Below, in pieces: positions 1 to 9,078 of a DNA stretch of 64,000 bases. Source of the DNA: Weissella soli (GTDB taxonomy: Bacteria; Bacillota; Bacilli; Lactobacillales; Lactobacillaceae); NCBI RefSeq assembly GCF_001761545.1, contig NZ_CP017326.1:186001-250000 (forward strand), given 5' to 3'. The notes under the pieces were generated by a model that saw only the letters and a program-made list of their open reading frames with translations, was not told the DNA's origin and did not search any database. Position numbers and translations under genes: made by a program. Position 1 is the first letter of the stretch. Every line of letters begins with the position of its first letter.

Positions 1-384
1 TTTGTGATTGTGCGTAACGATACCAAGGTGACTGAAGGACCAACGATGTCAGTGAACTATGTCACTGGCCAATCACAACGTTTGGAAAAGATGGAATTGT
101 CACGCCGTTCATTGCCAATGGGATCACGGGTGTTGATCGTCGATGACTTCATGAAGGCTGGTGGAACTATTCGTGGCATGGCATCATTGGTTAAGGAATT
201 TGAAGGTACGGTCGTTGGGGCAGCAGTGGTTGCCGAAGGGCGTGTTGAGCATCGCGTGATTGATAAGTACACATCATTGGTGCATGTTGATACCAATAAA
301 GAAGATGGCGTGATTCAGGTCCGCCCCGGTAACTATGCCGAAGAAATTTTCTCGGCTGGCAATGTGACCGATTACGTAGATTAA
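1..384 (+). CDS. purR: pur operon repressor PurR, C-terminal part
   Basis: This is the 3' end of a gene whose start lies before the window; the frame is open from base 1. The fragment is a type I phosphoribosyltransferase fold with the PRPP-binding loop VLIVDDFMKAGGT at about residues 45-57 of the visible part. PurR of Firmicutes uses this fold as a PRPP sensor that controls purine genes; it is not an enzyme. The stop lies 21 nt before glmU, followed by prs. This purR-glmU-prs order is usual in Bacilli and supports the name. Confidence 0.88.
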   Translation, partial: FVIVRNDTKVTEGPTMSVNYVTGQSQRLEKMELSRRSLPMGSRVLIVDDFMKAGGTIRGMASLVKEFEGTVVGAAVVAEGRVEHRVIDKYTSLVHVDTNKEDGVIQVRPGNYAEEIFSAGNVTDYVD

Positions 385-405
385 TAGAAAAGAGAGTTTG
401 AGAAA

Positions 406-1794
406 ATGTCTCGTTATGTCATTATCTTAGCAGCGGGTAAGGGTACCCGCATGAAATCAGATTTGCCAAAGGTGTTGCATGAAGTTGGCGGCAAGGCAAT
501 GGTTGAATTAGTCCTTGATACAGTACTGGAAGCCCAAGTCGCTCAGGTTGTCACCGTCGTAGGTCATGGGGCTGAATTAGTCGAGCAACGCGTGGCGGAT
601 CGTTCTGCTGTCGTTTTGCAAGCTGAACAACTAGGTACGGGGCATGCCATTCAAATGGCTGAGCCAGTTCTTGGTGACAAAGAGGGGGTTACCTTGATTG
701 CTTCAGGGGATGCGCCACTCTTCACCTTGGATACGTACCAAGCGCTCTTCGCCTTCCATGAACAAAGTGGCAACGCCGTGACGGTATTAACGGCACAAGC
801 ACCCAATCCTGTTGGTTACGGACGTATTATCCGTGATGAAAACGGCAACGTTATTCGGATTGTTGAACAAAAGGATGCGACGCCAGAAGAAGCCCTCGTG
901 CACGAAATCAATACTGGCGTGTACGTGTTTGATAATCGTCTATTATTTGCGGCCTTAAAGCAGGTGACCAATGATAACGCCCAGGGTGAGTATTACTTGC
1001 CAGACACATTAGAAATTTTGCGTCAGGCGGGACACACAGTTGGCGCCTATGTGATGGCTGATTTTGATGAGTCCATGGGGGTCAATGATCGGGTGGCCTT
1101 GGCACAAGCAAACAAGGTGTTGCGGCAACGTATCAATGACATGCATATGCGTAATGGGGTGACTTTGATTGACCCAGCCAATACGTATATCGATGTCGAC
1201 GTCAAAATTGGCGCCGATACTGTGATTGAACCCAATGTTTACCTCAAGGGACACACAGTCATCGGGCAACGTGTGTTGTTAACCACGGGCACGCGCATCG
1301 TGGATTCAGTGGTGGGCGATGATGTCCAAGTTGATGCTTCCCATTTTGAAGAAGCCGAAGTACGGGCAGCTGCTACGGTAGGTCCATACGCTCACTTGCG
1401 GCCACAGTCCGTCTTAGGCGAACGCGCTCATGCTGGTAATTTCGTTGAAATGAAAAAAGCATACTTGGGTGTTGATTCTAAGATGGGACATCTTTCATAC
1501 CTTGGTGATGCCACCATTGGCGATGAGGTCAATATTGGTGCGGGCACCATTTTTGTGAACTACGATGGTCTGCATAAGTGGCACACTAATGTGGGTAACC
1601 GTTCATTCATTGGCTCAAATTCAAAGATTATCGGTCCGGTAAATATTGGTGATGAAGCCTTTATTGCAGCTGGTTCAACCATTACCGATGATGTGCCTAA
1701 GCACGCGATGGGGATTGCTCGTTCACGCCAGACGACAAAACTCGACTTTTGGGAGCGGACACCATTGCACGAAAAGTTTGATGGTCTTGAGTAG
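406..1794 (+). CDS. glmU: bifunctional N-acetylglucosamine-1-phosphate uridyltransferase / glucosamine-1-phosphate acetyltransferase GlmU
   Basis: Cytoplasmic enzyme that acetylates glucosamine-1-phosphate and couples it to UTP, giving UDP-GlcNAc for peptidoglycan. The N-terminal nucleotidyltransferase half begins with the signature [18 protein letters not shown] at about residues 8-25. The C-terminal half shows hexapeptide repeats of the left-handed beta helix ([47 protein letters not shown]). The length of 462 aa is normal for the family. It follows purR by 21 nt, probably in the same transcript, and is closed by a terminator at 1855-1890. Confidence 0.97.
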   Translation: MSRYVIILAAGKGTRMKSDLPKVLHEVGGKAMVELVLDTVLEAQVAQVVTVVGHGAELVEQRVADRSAVVLQAEQLGTGHAIQMAEPVLGDKEGVTLIASGDAPLFTLDTYQALFAFHEQSGNAVTVLTAQAPNPVGYGRIIRDENGNVIRIVEQKDATPEEALVHEINTGVYVFDNRLLFAALKQVTNDNAQGEYYLPDTLEILRQAGHTVGAYVMADFDESMGVNDRVALAQANKVLRQRINDMHMRNGVTLIDPANTYIDVDVKIGADTVIEPNVYLKGHTVIGQRVLLTTGTRIVDSVVGDDVQVDASHFEEAEVRAAATVGPYAHLRPQSVLGERAHAGNFVEMKKAYLGVDSKMGHLSYLGDATIGDEVNIGAGTIFVNYDGLHKWHTNVGNRSFIGSNSKIIGPVNIGDEAFIAAGSTITDDVPKHAMGIARSRQTTKLDFWERTPLHEKFDGLE

Positions 1795-1854
1795 CCGACA
1801 GATAGCATCAAGGGTGAGTTAACCATTTTTTATGTATTAATTTACTTTAATCAA

Positions 1855-1890
1855 AGTCCTTTAGACATAATCAGTGTCTGAAGGATTTTT
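1855..1890 (+). terminator. intrinsic terminator after glmU
   Basis: The arms AGTCCTTTAGACA and TGTCTGAAGGATT pair around a short loop and are followed by a T run. It separates glmU from prs, which has its own promoter downstream. Confidence 0.8.
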
Positions 1891-1930
1891 CTGCTGGAGA
1901 AACTAAAAAGCGATTTATCAATCGTACTAA

Positions 1931-1959
1931 TTGAAAAATGTTGCGAAAAAAGCTATCAT
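1931..1959 (+). promoter_or_regulatory. promoter of prs
   Basis: A -35 box TTGAAA at 1931-1936 and a -10 box TATCAT at 1954-1959 are 17 bp apart. The promoter lies about 50 bp before the prs start and just after the glmU terminator. Confidence 0.55.
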
Positions 1960-2009
1960 AGTAAGTAATGAACTAACAAGTAAACACGAGCTGTTTAATG
2001 GAGGACAAC

Positions 2010-2993
2010 ATGACGACATATGCGGATCCGCATTTGAAAATTTTCTCATTGAGCGGTAATCGTCCCTTAGCGGAAAAGATTGCAGCATCAATCGGTATCG
2101 AGCTTTCATCAATTGATATTGCCCGTTTTAGTGACGGTGAAATCAAGATTAATATCGAAGAATCAGTACGTGGGGATAACGTCTACATCATCCAATCAAC
2201 CTCAGCACCCGTCAATGATAACTTGATGGAATTGATGATTTTGATTGATGCTCTGCGTCGTGCTAGCGCCAACACAATTAACGTTGTCATTCCTTATTAC
2301 GGATACGCTCGTCAAGATCGTAAGGCCCGTTCACGCGAACCTATTTCAGCCAAGTTGGTTGCCAACATGTTGGAAATGGTTGGCGCAACGCGTGTCCTAG
2401 TTTTGGACTTGCACGCCGCACAGATCCAAGGCTTCTTCGATATTCCTGTTGACCACATGGCCGGTGCTGCTAAGTTAGCCGACTATTTGTTAACTAGTGG
2501 CATTGCTGATGACAACACTATTGTTGTTTCACCAGACCATGGTGGTGTGACCCGTGCCCGTACGTTGGCGGAACTATTGGGTTCAACTGAACCAATTGCC
2601 ATCATCGATAAGCGGCGCCCTAAGGCCAATGTTGCTCAAATTATGAACATCATTGGGGATGTCAAGGGTAAGCGCGCCATCATGATTGATGACATGATTG
2701 ATACTGGTGGGACCATTACCCAAGGTGCCCAAAAGTTGAAAGATGAAGGTGCTGCAGAAGTCTACGTTGTCGCGACGCACGCTGTCTTCTCAGGTAAGGC
2801 TGTTGAGAATCTGCAAAATTCAGTTTTCGAACAAGTGATTGTTACAGATTCAATCGATTTGCCAGCTGAAAAGATGTTCCCTAAGCTGGTACAAGTAACG
2901 GTTTCAGACTTGATTGGTGAAGCCATTACTCGTATTAATGAAAATCGAGCAGTGTCACCATTATTCAAGACACGGTTTCGGTCTACACTCTAA
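2010..2993 (+). CDS. prs: ribose-phosphate pyrophosphokinase (PRPP synthetase)
   Basis: Makes PRPP from ribose-5-phosphate and ATP for nucleotide, His and Trp synthesis. The protein shows the metal and substrate motif [17 protein letters not shown], the PRPP loop [11 protein letters not shown] and the [11 protein letters not shown] segment. An ATG at 1998 is in frame, but its own GGAGG at 2000-2004 serves as the ribosome binding site for the ATG at 2010, so I take 2010 (327 aa). PRPP is the effector of PurR, encoded two genes upstream. Confidence 0.96.
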   Translation: MTTYADPHLKIFSLSGNRPLAEKIAASIGIELSSIDIARFSDGEIKINIEESVRGDNVYIIQSTSAPVNDNLMELMILIDALRRASANTINVVIPYYGYARQDRKARSREPISAKLVANMLEMVGATRVLVLDLHAAQIQGFFDIPVDHMAGAAKLADYLLTSGIADDNTIVVSPDHGGVTRARTLAELLGSTEPIAIIDKRRPKANVAQIMNIIGDVKGKRAIMIDDMIDTGGTITQGAQKLKDEGAAEVYVVATHAVFSGKAVENLQNSVFEQVIVTDSIDLPAEKMFPKLVQVTVSDLIGEAITRINENRAVSPLFKTRFRSTL

Positions 2994-3003
2994 TTAAATT
3001 TAT

Positions 3004-3037
3004 AAAGACGTTCACCATAGAGGTGGACGTCTTTTTT
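3004..3037 (+). terminator. intrinsic terminator after prs
   Basis: The arms AAGACGTTCACC and GGTGGACGTCTT enclose a short loop and are followed by six T. Confidence 0.85.
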
Positions 3038-3246
3038 GTGTAGCGGTTACTTAAGAACCGTCCGCTTCAAATATATGTATATGTGATTAACATAATTTGA
3101 TATTTTAAAACAAAAAGTAAGTTATTTTTTCCAAAAAACGCTATTTTGGACTGGTAAATAATTAAAATAGCCACATTTTTTGTATTCTTAAGCAATTTGT
3201 TACAACTTTTTCTCTAAATCACAACATTTGGTGACCTAAATAGGAC

Positions 3247-3355
3247 TATAATGAAATGGTTTGAAGAAATTATTGTGGTAGCCACTAGTCGATGCGACAG
3301 GTTCAGCCTGTTACCGCTTCTGACTACCTTATTTGTATATTAGGAGTATAGGATT
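3247..3355 (+). promoter_or_regulatory. promoter -10 and structured leader before the aquaporin gene
   Basis: A consensus -10 TATAAT sits at 3247-3252; no good -35 was found. About 20 bp downstream, GGTAG (3277-3281) can pair with CTACC (3324-3328). Inside it ACAGG-TTCAG-CCTGT forms a hairpin (3297-3311), so the roughly 52-nt segment folds as a closed branched or long stem. There is no T run after it, so it is not a plain terminator. I do not recognise it as a known riboswitch. The ribosome binding site AGGAG lies at 3342-3346. The rest of 3038-3246 is AT-rich with no gene. Confidence 0.4.
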
Positions 3356-4069
3356 TTGGTTCATCAATTATTAGCCGAGTTCATGGGCACGGCGCTTATG
3401 ATTATCTTTGGTGTCGGCGTGCACGCTGACACAGTGTTGGAAAAGACCAAGTATCATGGTTCAGGGCATTTATTTGCGATTACGACCTGGGGCTTTGGGA
3501 TTACGATTTCTCTGTTCATTTTTGGGGATGTGTCAATTAATCCAGCGATGGCGCTGGTTCAGACGCTTTTGGGACACTACACCTGGGGAACCTTCTTCTT
3601 GGTGTCCATTGCTGAAGTATTAGGTGGGATCATCGGGGCATTAATCGTCTATGTCATGTACGCAGATCAGTTTAAGGCCTCTTATGGTAGCGTTAGCCCA
3701 GTGACCATTCGGAACATGTTTTCAACTTCACCAGCGATTCGTAACTTGCCCCGTAATTTTTTTGTTGAAGCCTTTGCAACCTTCATCTTTTTGTCAGCGA
3801 TTTTGGCCATCGCGCAAATTAAGACCCCTGGCGTGGTGCCGATTGCGGTTGGATTATTAGTCTGGGCGATCGGTATGGGGCTTGGTGGACCAACTGGTTT
3901 CGCGATGAACCTGGCCCGTGATATGGGGCCACGGATTGCACACGCGTTGCTGCCAATCCCCAATAAAGCTGATAATGACTGGCAATACGGGATTTTGGTA
4001 CCAGGTATTGCCCCGTTCGTTGGGGCAATCGCAGCCGCTATTTTCGGGAAATATTTCCTAGGCTTGTAG
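3356..4069 (+). CDS. MIP family channel (aquaporin / glycerol facilitator)
   Basis: Polytopic membrane channel of 237 aa with six predicted helices and two half-helix NPA boxes. The first box is SINPAMAL, at about residue 62. The second reads GFAMNLARDMGPR, so NPA is changed to NLA, while the following Arg-Asp matches glycerol-type members. The start is a TTG at 3356, chosen because AGGAG lies 9 nt upstream and the alternative ATG would remove the first helix. It is not linked to glpK or other glycerol genes, so whether water, glycerol or another small solute is carried cannot be told from sequence. Confidence 0.85.
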   Translation: MVHQLLAEFMGTALMIIFGVGVHADTVLEKTKYHGSGHLFAITTWGFGITISLFIFGDVSINPAMALVQTLLGHYTWGTFFLVSIAEVLGGIIGALIVYVMYADQFKASYGSVSPVTIRNMFSTSPAIRNLPRNFFVEAFATFIFLSAILAIAQIKTPGVVPIAVGLLVWAIGMGLGGPTGFAMNLARDMGPRIAHALLPIPNKADNDWQYGILVPGIAPFVGAIAAAIFGKYFLGL

Positions 4070-4147
4070 TAGTCGGTGCTAATATTTTTAGACATTGATC
4101 CAGGCAGTAACCAAATCAGCCTGGTGATTCCAAAAGGAGGGTGTAGT

Positions 4148-4357
4148 ATGCCTGAAGAGTTTATTCATTATTTATCATTTCGTTACACTGATGAACAAGG
4201 TGGCACGCACATCTGGCAAACGAGTGTACATGGACCAAAGTATTTAAAACGGTCACAATTCCATGATTTGCTGGAAAATAAAGCGCCCTTTGATATTGAA
4301 TATCAACACTGGGTCATTTTGGCAGACGTGCTCTTTATTGATGATGTTGATGCCTAG
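4148..4357 (+). CDS. hypothetical protein, 69 aa
   Basis: Small acidic soluble protein with no family I recognise. An AAAGGAGG site ends 8 nt before the ATG, which strongly supports translation from 4148; the frame is open further upstream but without a binding site. Key features are a Tyr/Phe/His-rich N-terminus (EEFIHYLSFRY) and an acidic end (FIDDVDA). A short stem CCAGGC/GCCTGG at 4100-4124 lies in front. It may be cotranscribed with the aquaporin gene 78 nt upstream. Confidence 0.6.
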   Translation: MPEEFIHYLSFRYTDEQGGTHIWQTSVHGPKYLKRSQFHDLLENKAPFDIEYQHWVILADVLFIDDVDA

Positions 4358-4409
4358 TTCATGTAGGCCTGCAGTGGCGAGAACCGCTGGGAGATCGTCG
4401 ATAAAACAG

Positions 4410-4531
4410 TTGCGCTACCGGCAGTTAACTGGTAGAATAATATATTGTGAATTAGAGACGAATTGTGTCTGATTTGCTCCTTGCCGGCAGGAATAGAAAG
4501 TCGGCCATAGACCAAAAGGAGGAACATCATA
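4410..4531 (+). promoter_or_regulatory. promoter and leader of the rpsF-ssb-rpsR operon
   Basis: The -35 TTGCGC (4410-4415) and -10 TAGAAT (4433-4438) are 17 bp apart. About 80 nt of untranslated leader follows, with stems AGAC/GTCT and a GCCGGC-containing helix. In many bacteria the S6:S18 dimer binds such leaders to regulate its own operon. Whether this leader carries that motif is an inference, since only helices and a CCG are visible. Confidence 0.5.
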
Positions 4532-4828
4532 ATGTACGAATTAACTTACATTATTCGCCCTGATATGGATGCAGACGCAAAGAAGGCTTTGGTAGAGCGC
4601 TTTGACGGTATCTTGAAGGACAACGGTGCCGAGATCGCTAAGTCAGAAGACTGGTCATCACGTCGCTTCGCATACGAAATCGCAGGATACCACGAAGGTG
4701 TATACCACATCGTGAACTTCTCTGCTGAAAACGATGCAGCATACGTTGAATTCGACCGTTTGGCAAAGATCTCTCAAGACATCTTGCGTCACATGATCGT
4801 TAAGCGCGCAGTTGAATCAGCTAAGTAA
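4532..4828 (+). CDS. rpsF: 30S ribosomal protein S6
   Basis: 98-aa S6 of the small subunit, which pairs with S18 at the platform. It begins [13 protein letters not shown] and shows the conserved [10 protein letters not shown] and YHIVNFSAE segments. AAAGGAGG precedes the ATG. It is the first gene of rpsF-ssb-rpsR, a standard order in Firmicutes. Confidence 0.98.
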   Translation: MYELTYIIRPDMDADAKKALVERFDGILKDNGAEIAKSEDWSSRRFAYEIAGYHEGVYHIVNFSAENDAAYVEFDRLAKISQDILRHMIVKRAVESAK

Positions 4829-4885
4829 TTACTGATTTACTGAGCAGTTGTTTCAGTAACTAGAATGCTGAAAGGGGATTTACCT

Positions 4886-5440
4886 ATGATTAATCGTGTC
4901 GTTTTGGTTGGACGTTTGACGCGTGATGTTGAATTGCGTTATACGACGTCTGGTGCAGCGGTGGGGACTTTCTCACTCGCTGTGAATCGTCAGTTTACTA
5001 ATGCAAGTGGTGAACGTGAAGCTGATTTTATCAACGCCGTTATCTGGCGGAAATCAGCGGAAAATTTCGCTCAATTTACTTCAAAGGGTTCATTAGTAGC
5101 CGTTGAAGGACGTTTGCAAACGCGTAACTACGAGAACCAACAAGGTCAACGTATCTACGTGACCGAAGTTGTAGTCGATAACTTCTCATTACTTGAGAGT
5201 CGCGCTGAATCAGAGTCGCGTCGCTCATCACAAGGAGCAACTCAAACTAACAACAACGGCTTTGGTGGGAATAATGGTGGTGGCTTTAATGCACAACCAT
5301 CAAGCAATCCTTTCGGAAGTGCGGAACCATCAAATGGTAATGTCTTTGGCGGTGCACAATCTAGTGCAGCACCAAAGAATGATCCTTTTGCAGGTCAAGG
5401 TCAGGAAGTTAGTCTTTCTGATGATGATCTACCATTCTAG
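4886..5440 (+). CDS. ssb: single-stranded DNA-binding protein SSB
   Basis: Binds single-stranded DNA in replication, repair and recombination. Residues 1 to about 105 form the OB fold (MINRVVLVGRLTRD, FINAVIWRKSAENFAQF). A Gly/Asn/Ser-rich flexible linker follows, ending in the acidic tip DDDLPF that recruits partner proteins. An upstream ATG at 4865 is in frame, but AAAGGGGA lies just before the ATG at 4886 and the family begins at MINR, so the shorter 184-aa form is chosen. It lies between rpsF and rpsR. Confidence 0.97.
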   Translation: MINRVVLVGRLTRDVELRYTTSGAAVGTFSLAVNRQFTNASGEREADFINAVIWRKSAENFAQFTSKGSLVAVEGRLQTRNYENQQGQRIYVTEVVVDNFSLLESRAESESRRSSQGATQTNNNGFGGNNGGGFNAQPSSNPFGSAEPSNGNVFGGAQSSAAPKNDPFAGQGQEVSLSDDDLPF

Positions 5441-5489
5441 ATTACTGGATAAATCATTGTCTATCTAAACTATCAGGAGGAATTTAATC

Positions 5490-5732
5490 ATGGCACAACA
5501 ACGTCGTGGTGGCGGACCTCGCCGTCGTCGTAAGGTTGACTTTATCGCAGCCAACCACATTGAATATGTTGACTACAAGAACACTGAATTGTTGGAGCGT
5601 TACATCTCAGAACGTGGTAAGATTTTGCCACGTCGTGTGACTGGAACTTCAGCAAAGAACCAACGTAAGGTTACGACTGCTATTAAGCGTGCTCGTATCA
5701 TGGGTCTTTTGCCTTTCGTAGCTGAAGACTAA
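5490..5732 (+). CDS. rpsR: 30S ribosomal protein S18
   Basis: 80-aa basic ribosomal protein with the hallmark [20 protein letters not shown] and the conserved [31 protein letters not shown] precedes the ATG. Last gene of the rpsF operon, closed by the terminator at 5743-5780. Confidence 0.98.
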   Translation: MAQQRRGGGPRRRRKVDFIAANHIEYVDYKNTELLERYISERGKILPRRVTGTSAKNQRKVTTAIKRARIMGLLPFVAED

Positions 5733-5742
5733 TATTTACGTT

Positions 5743-5780
5743 AAAAGTCTCTGAAGATTTTATCTTCAGAGACTTTTTTG
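5743..5780 (+). terminator. intrinsic terminator after rpsR
   Basis: AAAGTCTCTGAAGA pairs with TCTTCAGAGACTTT around a TTTTA loop and is followed by a T run. Confidence 0.9.
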
Positions 5781-5783
5781 TCT

Positions 5784-5826
5784 AAAAAAGGCCAGTCCCA
5801 CCGCATGTCGGTAGGACTGGCCTTTT
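5784..5826. terminator. bidirectional terminator between rpsR and the dioxygenase gene
   Basis: The long palindrome AAAAGGCCAGTCC / GGACTGGCCTTTT has A and T runs on its two sides. It can stop the minus-strand dioxygenase transcript and back up the rpsR terminator. Confidence 0.8.
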
Positions 5827-5828
5827 AG

Positions 5829-6830
5829 TTAGTCATTACGGGTATGACCGTGTTCAGCGTGGACAGGTGTGACAGGTGCATCGTCTGGGTTACCTGTTCC
5901 TGTGTAAGGCTGCACGTCATCAAAATGCACCCCGCGTTCAGCATACCACTGCAAAAGTTTCTGGCGAGATGCCTCAAAACGTGGGGGTATCGCAAAGGTA
6001 GTACCTAAATCTTGAATAGATTCATCCAGCGTAACCCCAGGGTTTAGGGAGGCGACCTCGACCCGGTTACCAGCTGGTTCAATTAAGTAAATGGAATTGA
6101 AGTAACCCCGGTCAACATAGAGTTCGCGCTGCCAACTAAGGGTTTTAGCGCGTTCCCAGAGATAATCTAAATCGACACTTGAGGCCACCGCGAGCGCATA
6201 GTGATCGGTTGAACCGGCCCCAAATTTAGAATCAGGGGTATCAGCTGCGGTGGCTTGCAAATAAATGGCTTGTTCATGGTCGAGATTGATGACATTACCT
6301 TTGACAAACACGCCATAATCATGGAACATCGTCTCAAAAAAATTAGCGGTTGCAGCGACATCGGGGACGTGTAGTTCAGCACCCAGCACCCCGGTAATTT
6401 GCTTTTCCGCCGGGATATCGCTCATAAAGTTAGTATGCCAATCAAAGACTGCCCGCTCAACTTCCTTCAAAACAACCGGAATAGCCTCCAAATCTTCTGT
6501 ATGGAGCAGGCAGCGGTCATCAATGGTGACTGGGCGACCAGCGGTCTCTAAACGTTGCTGCCAGTATGGCATGGTACCGGCAGGAATCCCAAAATGTAAG
6601 CCAGAGAAGAACATCCTACCATCAACTCGTGGTCGGTCTAATTTCGGATGTACGAAGAAAGTGACGACGGTACCAGGCGTCCCCATGAAGTCTCCATAAT
6701 AAATGTGGCGCATGTGGGCGTTGGCCTGATTAATTGAATTTTTAATGAACCGTAAGCCGAGGATCTGCATGTAGAAAAGTTTATTCTTCTCAATGTCCCC
6801 TGATAACAATGACACGTGATGTGTTTGCAT
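5829..6830 (-). CDS. VOC-fold ring-cleaving dioxygenase family protein (MhqO/MhqA-like)
   Basis: 333-aa protein of two tandem glyoxalase/bleomycin-resistance modules. The first begins THHVSLLSGDIEKNKLFYMQ; the second holds TDHYALAVASS and the metal-type Glu in GNRVEVAS. Relatives in Firmicutes are metal-dependent dioxygenases for hydroquinone-type electrophiles, often under MarR or other redox regulators, but no regulator is adjacent here. The start at 6830 is chosen over in-frame 6866 because AGGAGG lies 8 nt upstream of it. The substrate is unknown. A 104-aa gene lies just upstream on the same strand. Confidence 0.8.
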   Translation of the reverse strand: MQTHHVSLLSGDIEKNKLFYMQILGLRFIKNSINQANAHMRHIYYGDFMGTPGTVVTFFVHPKLDRPRVDGRMFFSGLHFGIPAGTMPYWQQRLETAGRPVTIDDRCLLHTEDLEAIPVVLKEVERAVFDWHTNFMSDIPAEKQITGVLGAELHVPDVAATANFFETMFHDYGVFVKGNVINLDHEQAIYLQATAADTPDSKFGAGSTDHYALAVASSVDLDYLWERAKTLSWQRELYVDRGYFNSIYLIEPAGNRVEVASLNPGVTLDESIQDLGTTFAIPPRFEASRQKLLQWYAERGVHFDDVQPYTGTGNPDDAPVTPVHAEHGHTRND

Positions 6831-6902
6831 ATTGCAATCCTCCTGAGCGTTATTAATTGGTATCATTATGCCAGATGTGGGTCAAAATGGCAGTGAAAAA
6901 GG

Positions 6903-7217
6903 TTAGTTGGTATAATGAGTGATAATCGCGGTGGCTTGGGCTGCTGGGACTGACTCAGAGAGAAACCGACCCATTGGTGAGATGGCGTGGCGATCCTGAA
7001 AACGCAACTTATGCACCGCAACCAGCATCACGGTCAAACTGTTTTCTGTTAAAAATAATTGACCAGGTTGACCGAGCTTCCCTTTTGTGTGCTTGCCAAT
7101 GCGCCAGCTATGATAATCGGCTGGCGTGAGCGGGGTGTTTTGGGGTTCGTACTGACCAGAATTATTTTGAGTCATTACAACGCCAATGAGTTCAGCGGTG
7201 GGATATTTATCTGCCAT
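6903..7217 (-). CDS. hypothetical protein, 104 aa
   Basis: Soluble protein with no domain I can name. AAGGAGC lies 7 nt upstream of the ATG. It has no signal peptide or membrane segment. It may be cotranscribed with the dioxygenase gene downstream (72 nt gap). Function unknown. Confidence 0.6.
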   Translation of the reverse strand: MADKYPTAELIGVVMTQNNSGQYEPQNTPLTPADYHSWRIGKHTKGKLGQPGQLFLTENSLTVMLVAVHKLRFQDRHAISPMGRFLSESVPAAQATAIITHYTN

Positions 7218-7372
7218 GGTGGTGCTCCTTTATCGTTGTATTATGAAAATTATAGCATTCAAGGTGACATTGCGCTTAGCCAAATACCGGTTAAGGGTGT
7301 AAAATGATAGCACAGAACAAGAGAGTAGGTGGCCAGTTTAGCGACGGTAGGGCCCCCGGAAAGTATGTAATT

Positions 7373-8299
7373 ATGCTAAAAACAATTACCCCGTTAGACA
7401 CGTTTACTTGGACGACGGTTCATAACATGACGCCCGGTGACCGTGAAAAATTGAATAATGAATTTGGCATTGACAACGAGTTGATTAATTATGCCATTGA
7501 CCCATATGAGAGTGCGCGGATGGAATATGATGATGTTAAGGGTGTGACCTTAATGATAATAGATGTCGTGACGCCGACATCAACGATTGCGACGACTGAG
7601 CCAGTCGGGTTGATGTTCACCAACGACATGCAGCATTTTCTGTCGTTTACGCGCGAAGAAACCAGTTATGTGACGGATTACCTGCGCCAAATCATCGAAG
7701 AGTTGCTCCAACGGCAAGCGCACGATGTGACCCCCATCAGTCTGTCGGTCAATGTCATCGTGTTGATTGCTGCCAAGTTTTTAGCAGCTATTTTGGAGAT
7801 TAATCGGCGCCGGATGCCGATACAACGAGAAATGCGGCATGTGAAGAATACCCAGGCACAGATTGATATCTTGATGGATTTGCAAACTGATTTGATTTAT
7901 ATCTTGAATTCATTGCAAACCGACATTGATTTGTTACGTGGGTTTAAGAAAAATCACCGCTATTCGTTAACCGAAAATAACCTGGAACGGATTGAGGATG
8001 CGCTGGTTGAACTAGTCCAAGCCCTTGATACCGGTCAGTTATCACAAAAGGTGACAAAAAGTGTTTCTGATTCATATTCAGATTTGTCAAATAACCGGTT
8101 GAACTGGACAATGAAGGTTTTGACGGTTTCATCGATTGTGCTAACGATGCCGACCATTATTACGGGTTTTTTCGGTCAAAACGTCAGCCTGCCGTTTGCC
8201 CACACGCCCTTTGGTTGGGTGATTACCATCTTTATCTGTCTCCTATTTATGGCGGCGGTGACTTGGTTGTTTTGGTGGATGGATTTCTTGAAAAAATAA
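7373..8299 (+). CDS. CorA-family divalent cation transporter-like protein
   Basis: 308-aa protein of the CorA/MIT family: a soluble N-terminal domain, a long helix (about residues 130-230), then two membrane helices at the C-terminus. The signature at the end of TM1, normally GMN, reads FFGQNVSLPF, so Met is replaced by Gln. GMN is needed for Mg2+ selection in studied CorA proteins, so this may be a paralogue with other selectivity. The frame is open from 7304, but the ATG at 7373 (GGAAAG upstream, MLKTITPL start) fits the family length better. Confidence 0.78.
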   Translation: MLKTITPLDTFTWTTVHNMTPGDREKLNNEFGIDNELINYAIDPYESARMEYDDVKGVTLMIIDVVTPTSTIATTEPVGLMFTNDMQHFLSFTREETSYVTDYLRQIIEELLQRQAHDVTPISLSVNVIVLIAAKFLAAILEINRRRMPIQREMRHVKNTQAQIDILMDLQTDLIYILNSLQTDIDLLRGFKKNHRYSLTENNLERIEDALVELVQALDTGQLSQKVTKSVSDSYSDLSNNRLNWTMKVLTVSSIVLTMPTIITGFFGQNVSLPFAHTPFGWVITIFICLLFMAAVTWLFWWMDFLKK

Positions 8300-8307
8300 A
8301 GGCGCAC

Positions 8308-8352
8308 AAAAACAGACCACGCACCTCAACCGTGAAGTACGTGGCCTGTTTA
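8308..8352. terminator. bidirectional terminator between corA-like gene and methyltransferase gene
   Basis: AAACAGACCACG pairs with CGTGGCCTGTTT (one mismatch) around an 18-nt loop. The element lies between convergent genes and can serve both. Confidence 0.6.
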
Positions 8353-8360
8353 TGCAGTGC

Positions 8361-8963
8361 TTATTTGGCCACTGGATGTTGACTGGCATAAAATGCCATG
8401 ATGATACCGTGCGCCACGGATACATTCAATGACCGGACGGAGCCGGCTTGGGGAATGTAAATCATGGCATCGGCCGCTTGAATTAAATCATCCGCCAAAC
8501 CAATTTGTTCCTCACCGAAGACAAAAGCTGATTTAGCAGGGAAAGTCACTTCGAACAGACTCTGTGGATGGTAGGATGCAATGTTATCAACGGCATAAAT
8601 GGTGTAACCTTCGGCATGCAACTGATCAAAGACGGCTTGGTAATCAGTCACACGGTGATGTTCAATGTGCTCGAAGTTATACGTGCCAACAGAACCACGA
8701 CGATCCCATTTCTTAGACCCTTCTTTGCGGTCGGGGAAAGATTCGTTCACGGGATTCATGAAAATTAATTTACGGCCGGCAAAGGCATTGCTATTACGCA
8801 CAGCCGTGGCCTTGTTGAAGTCATGCGTTAAGTTTTGCATGATTGAAATGACGTCAGAGCGATGCGTGTCTAAATCAGCACGAATCGCTTCATCGGACAT
8901 GTTTTTATAGTAATCGGTGACGTTGCGGTAATCATTTGACCGCGATAGGTCGATATCAGCCAT
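8361..8963 (-). CDS. SpoU/TrmH-family RNA 2'-O-methyltransferase
   Basis: 200-aa SPOUT methyltransferase that uses S-adenosylmethionine to methylate ribose in tRNA or rRNA. Motif 2 is FVFGEEQIGL and motif 3 is IPQAGSVRSLNVSVAHGI near the C-terminus, forming the trefoil knot. The N-terminal region has an SNDYRNVTDYY segment and a helical part. Two adjacent ATG codons follow AAGGAGG; the second (8963) has the better 5-nt spacing. The frame extends far upstream, but without family similarity. The exact RNA target is not determined. Confidence 0.82.
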   Translation of the reverse strand: MADIDLSRSNDYRNVTDYYKNMSDEAIRADLDTHRSDVISIMQNLTHDFNKATAVRNSNAFAGRKLIFMNPVNESFPDRKEGSKKWDRRGSVGTYNFEHIEHHRVTDYQAVFDQLHAEGYTIYAVDNIASYHPQSLFEVTFPAKSAFVFGEEQIGLADDLIQAADAMIYIPQAGSVRSLNVSVAHGIIMAFYASQHPVAK

Positions 8964-9078
8964 CATGGCCTCCTTGCATACGAAATAGTGTACATTTAGT
9001 ATAACAAAGATTCGGTAAAAAACACTGCAACGGCTGGGGCTTTTTGGTAAACTTACAGGATAGAAAGAAGGATGCGGC

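Noticed and set aside
2001-2009. Start of prs at the first in-frame ATG (1998)
   Set aside because: That ATG overlaps the GGAGG that serves the ATG at 2010, and it has no binding site of its own.
3682-4095. Minus-strand open frame of 137 codons opposite the aquaporin gene
   Set aside because: Reverse-strand shadow of a hydrophobic coding sequence, with no binding site or similarity; the plus strand carries the family motifs.
7300-7305. TAAAAT with TTGCGC upstream as a promoter for the CorA-like gene
   Set aside because: The two boxes are 24 bp apart, too far for a normal promoter.
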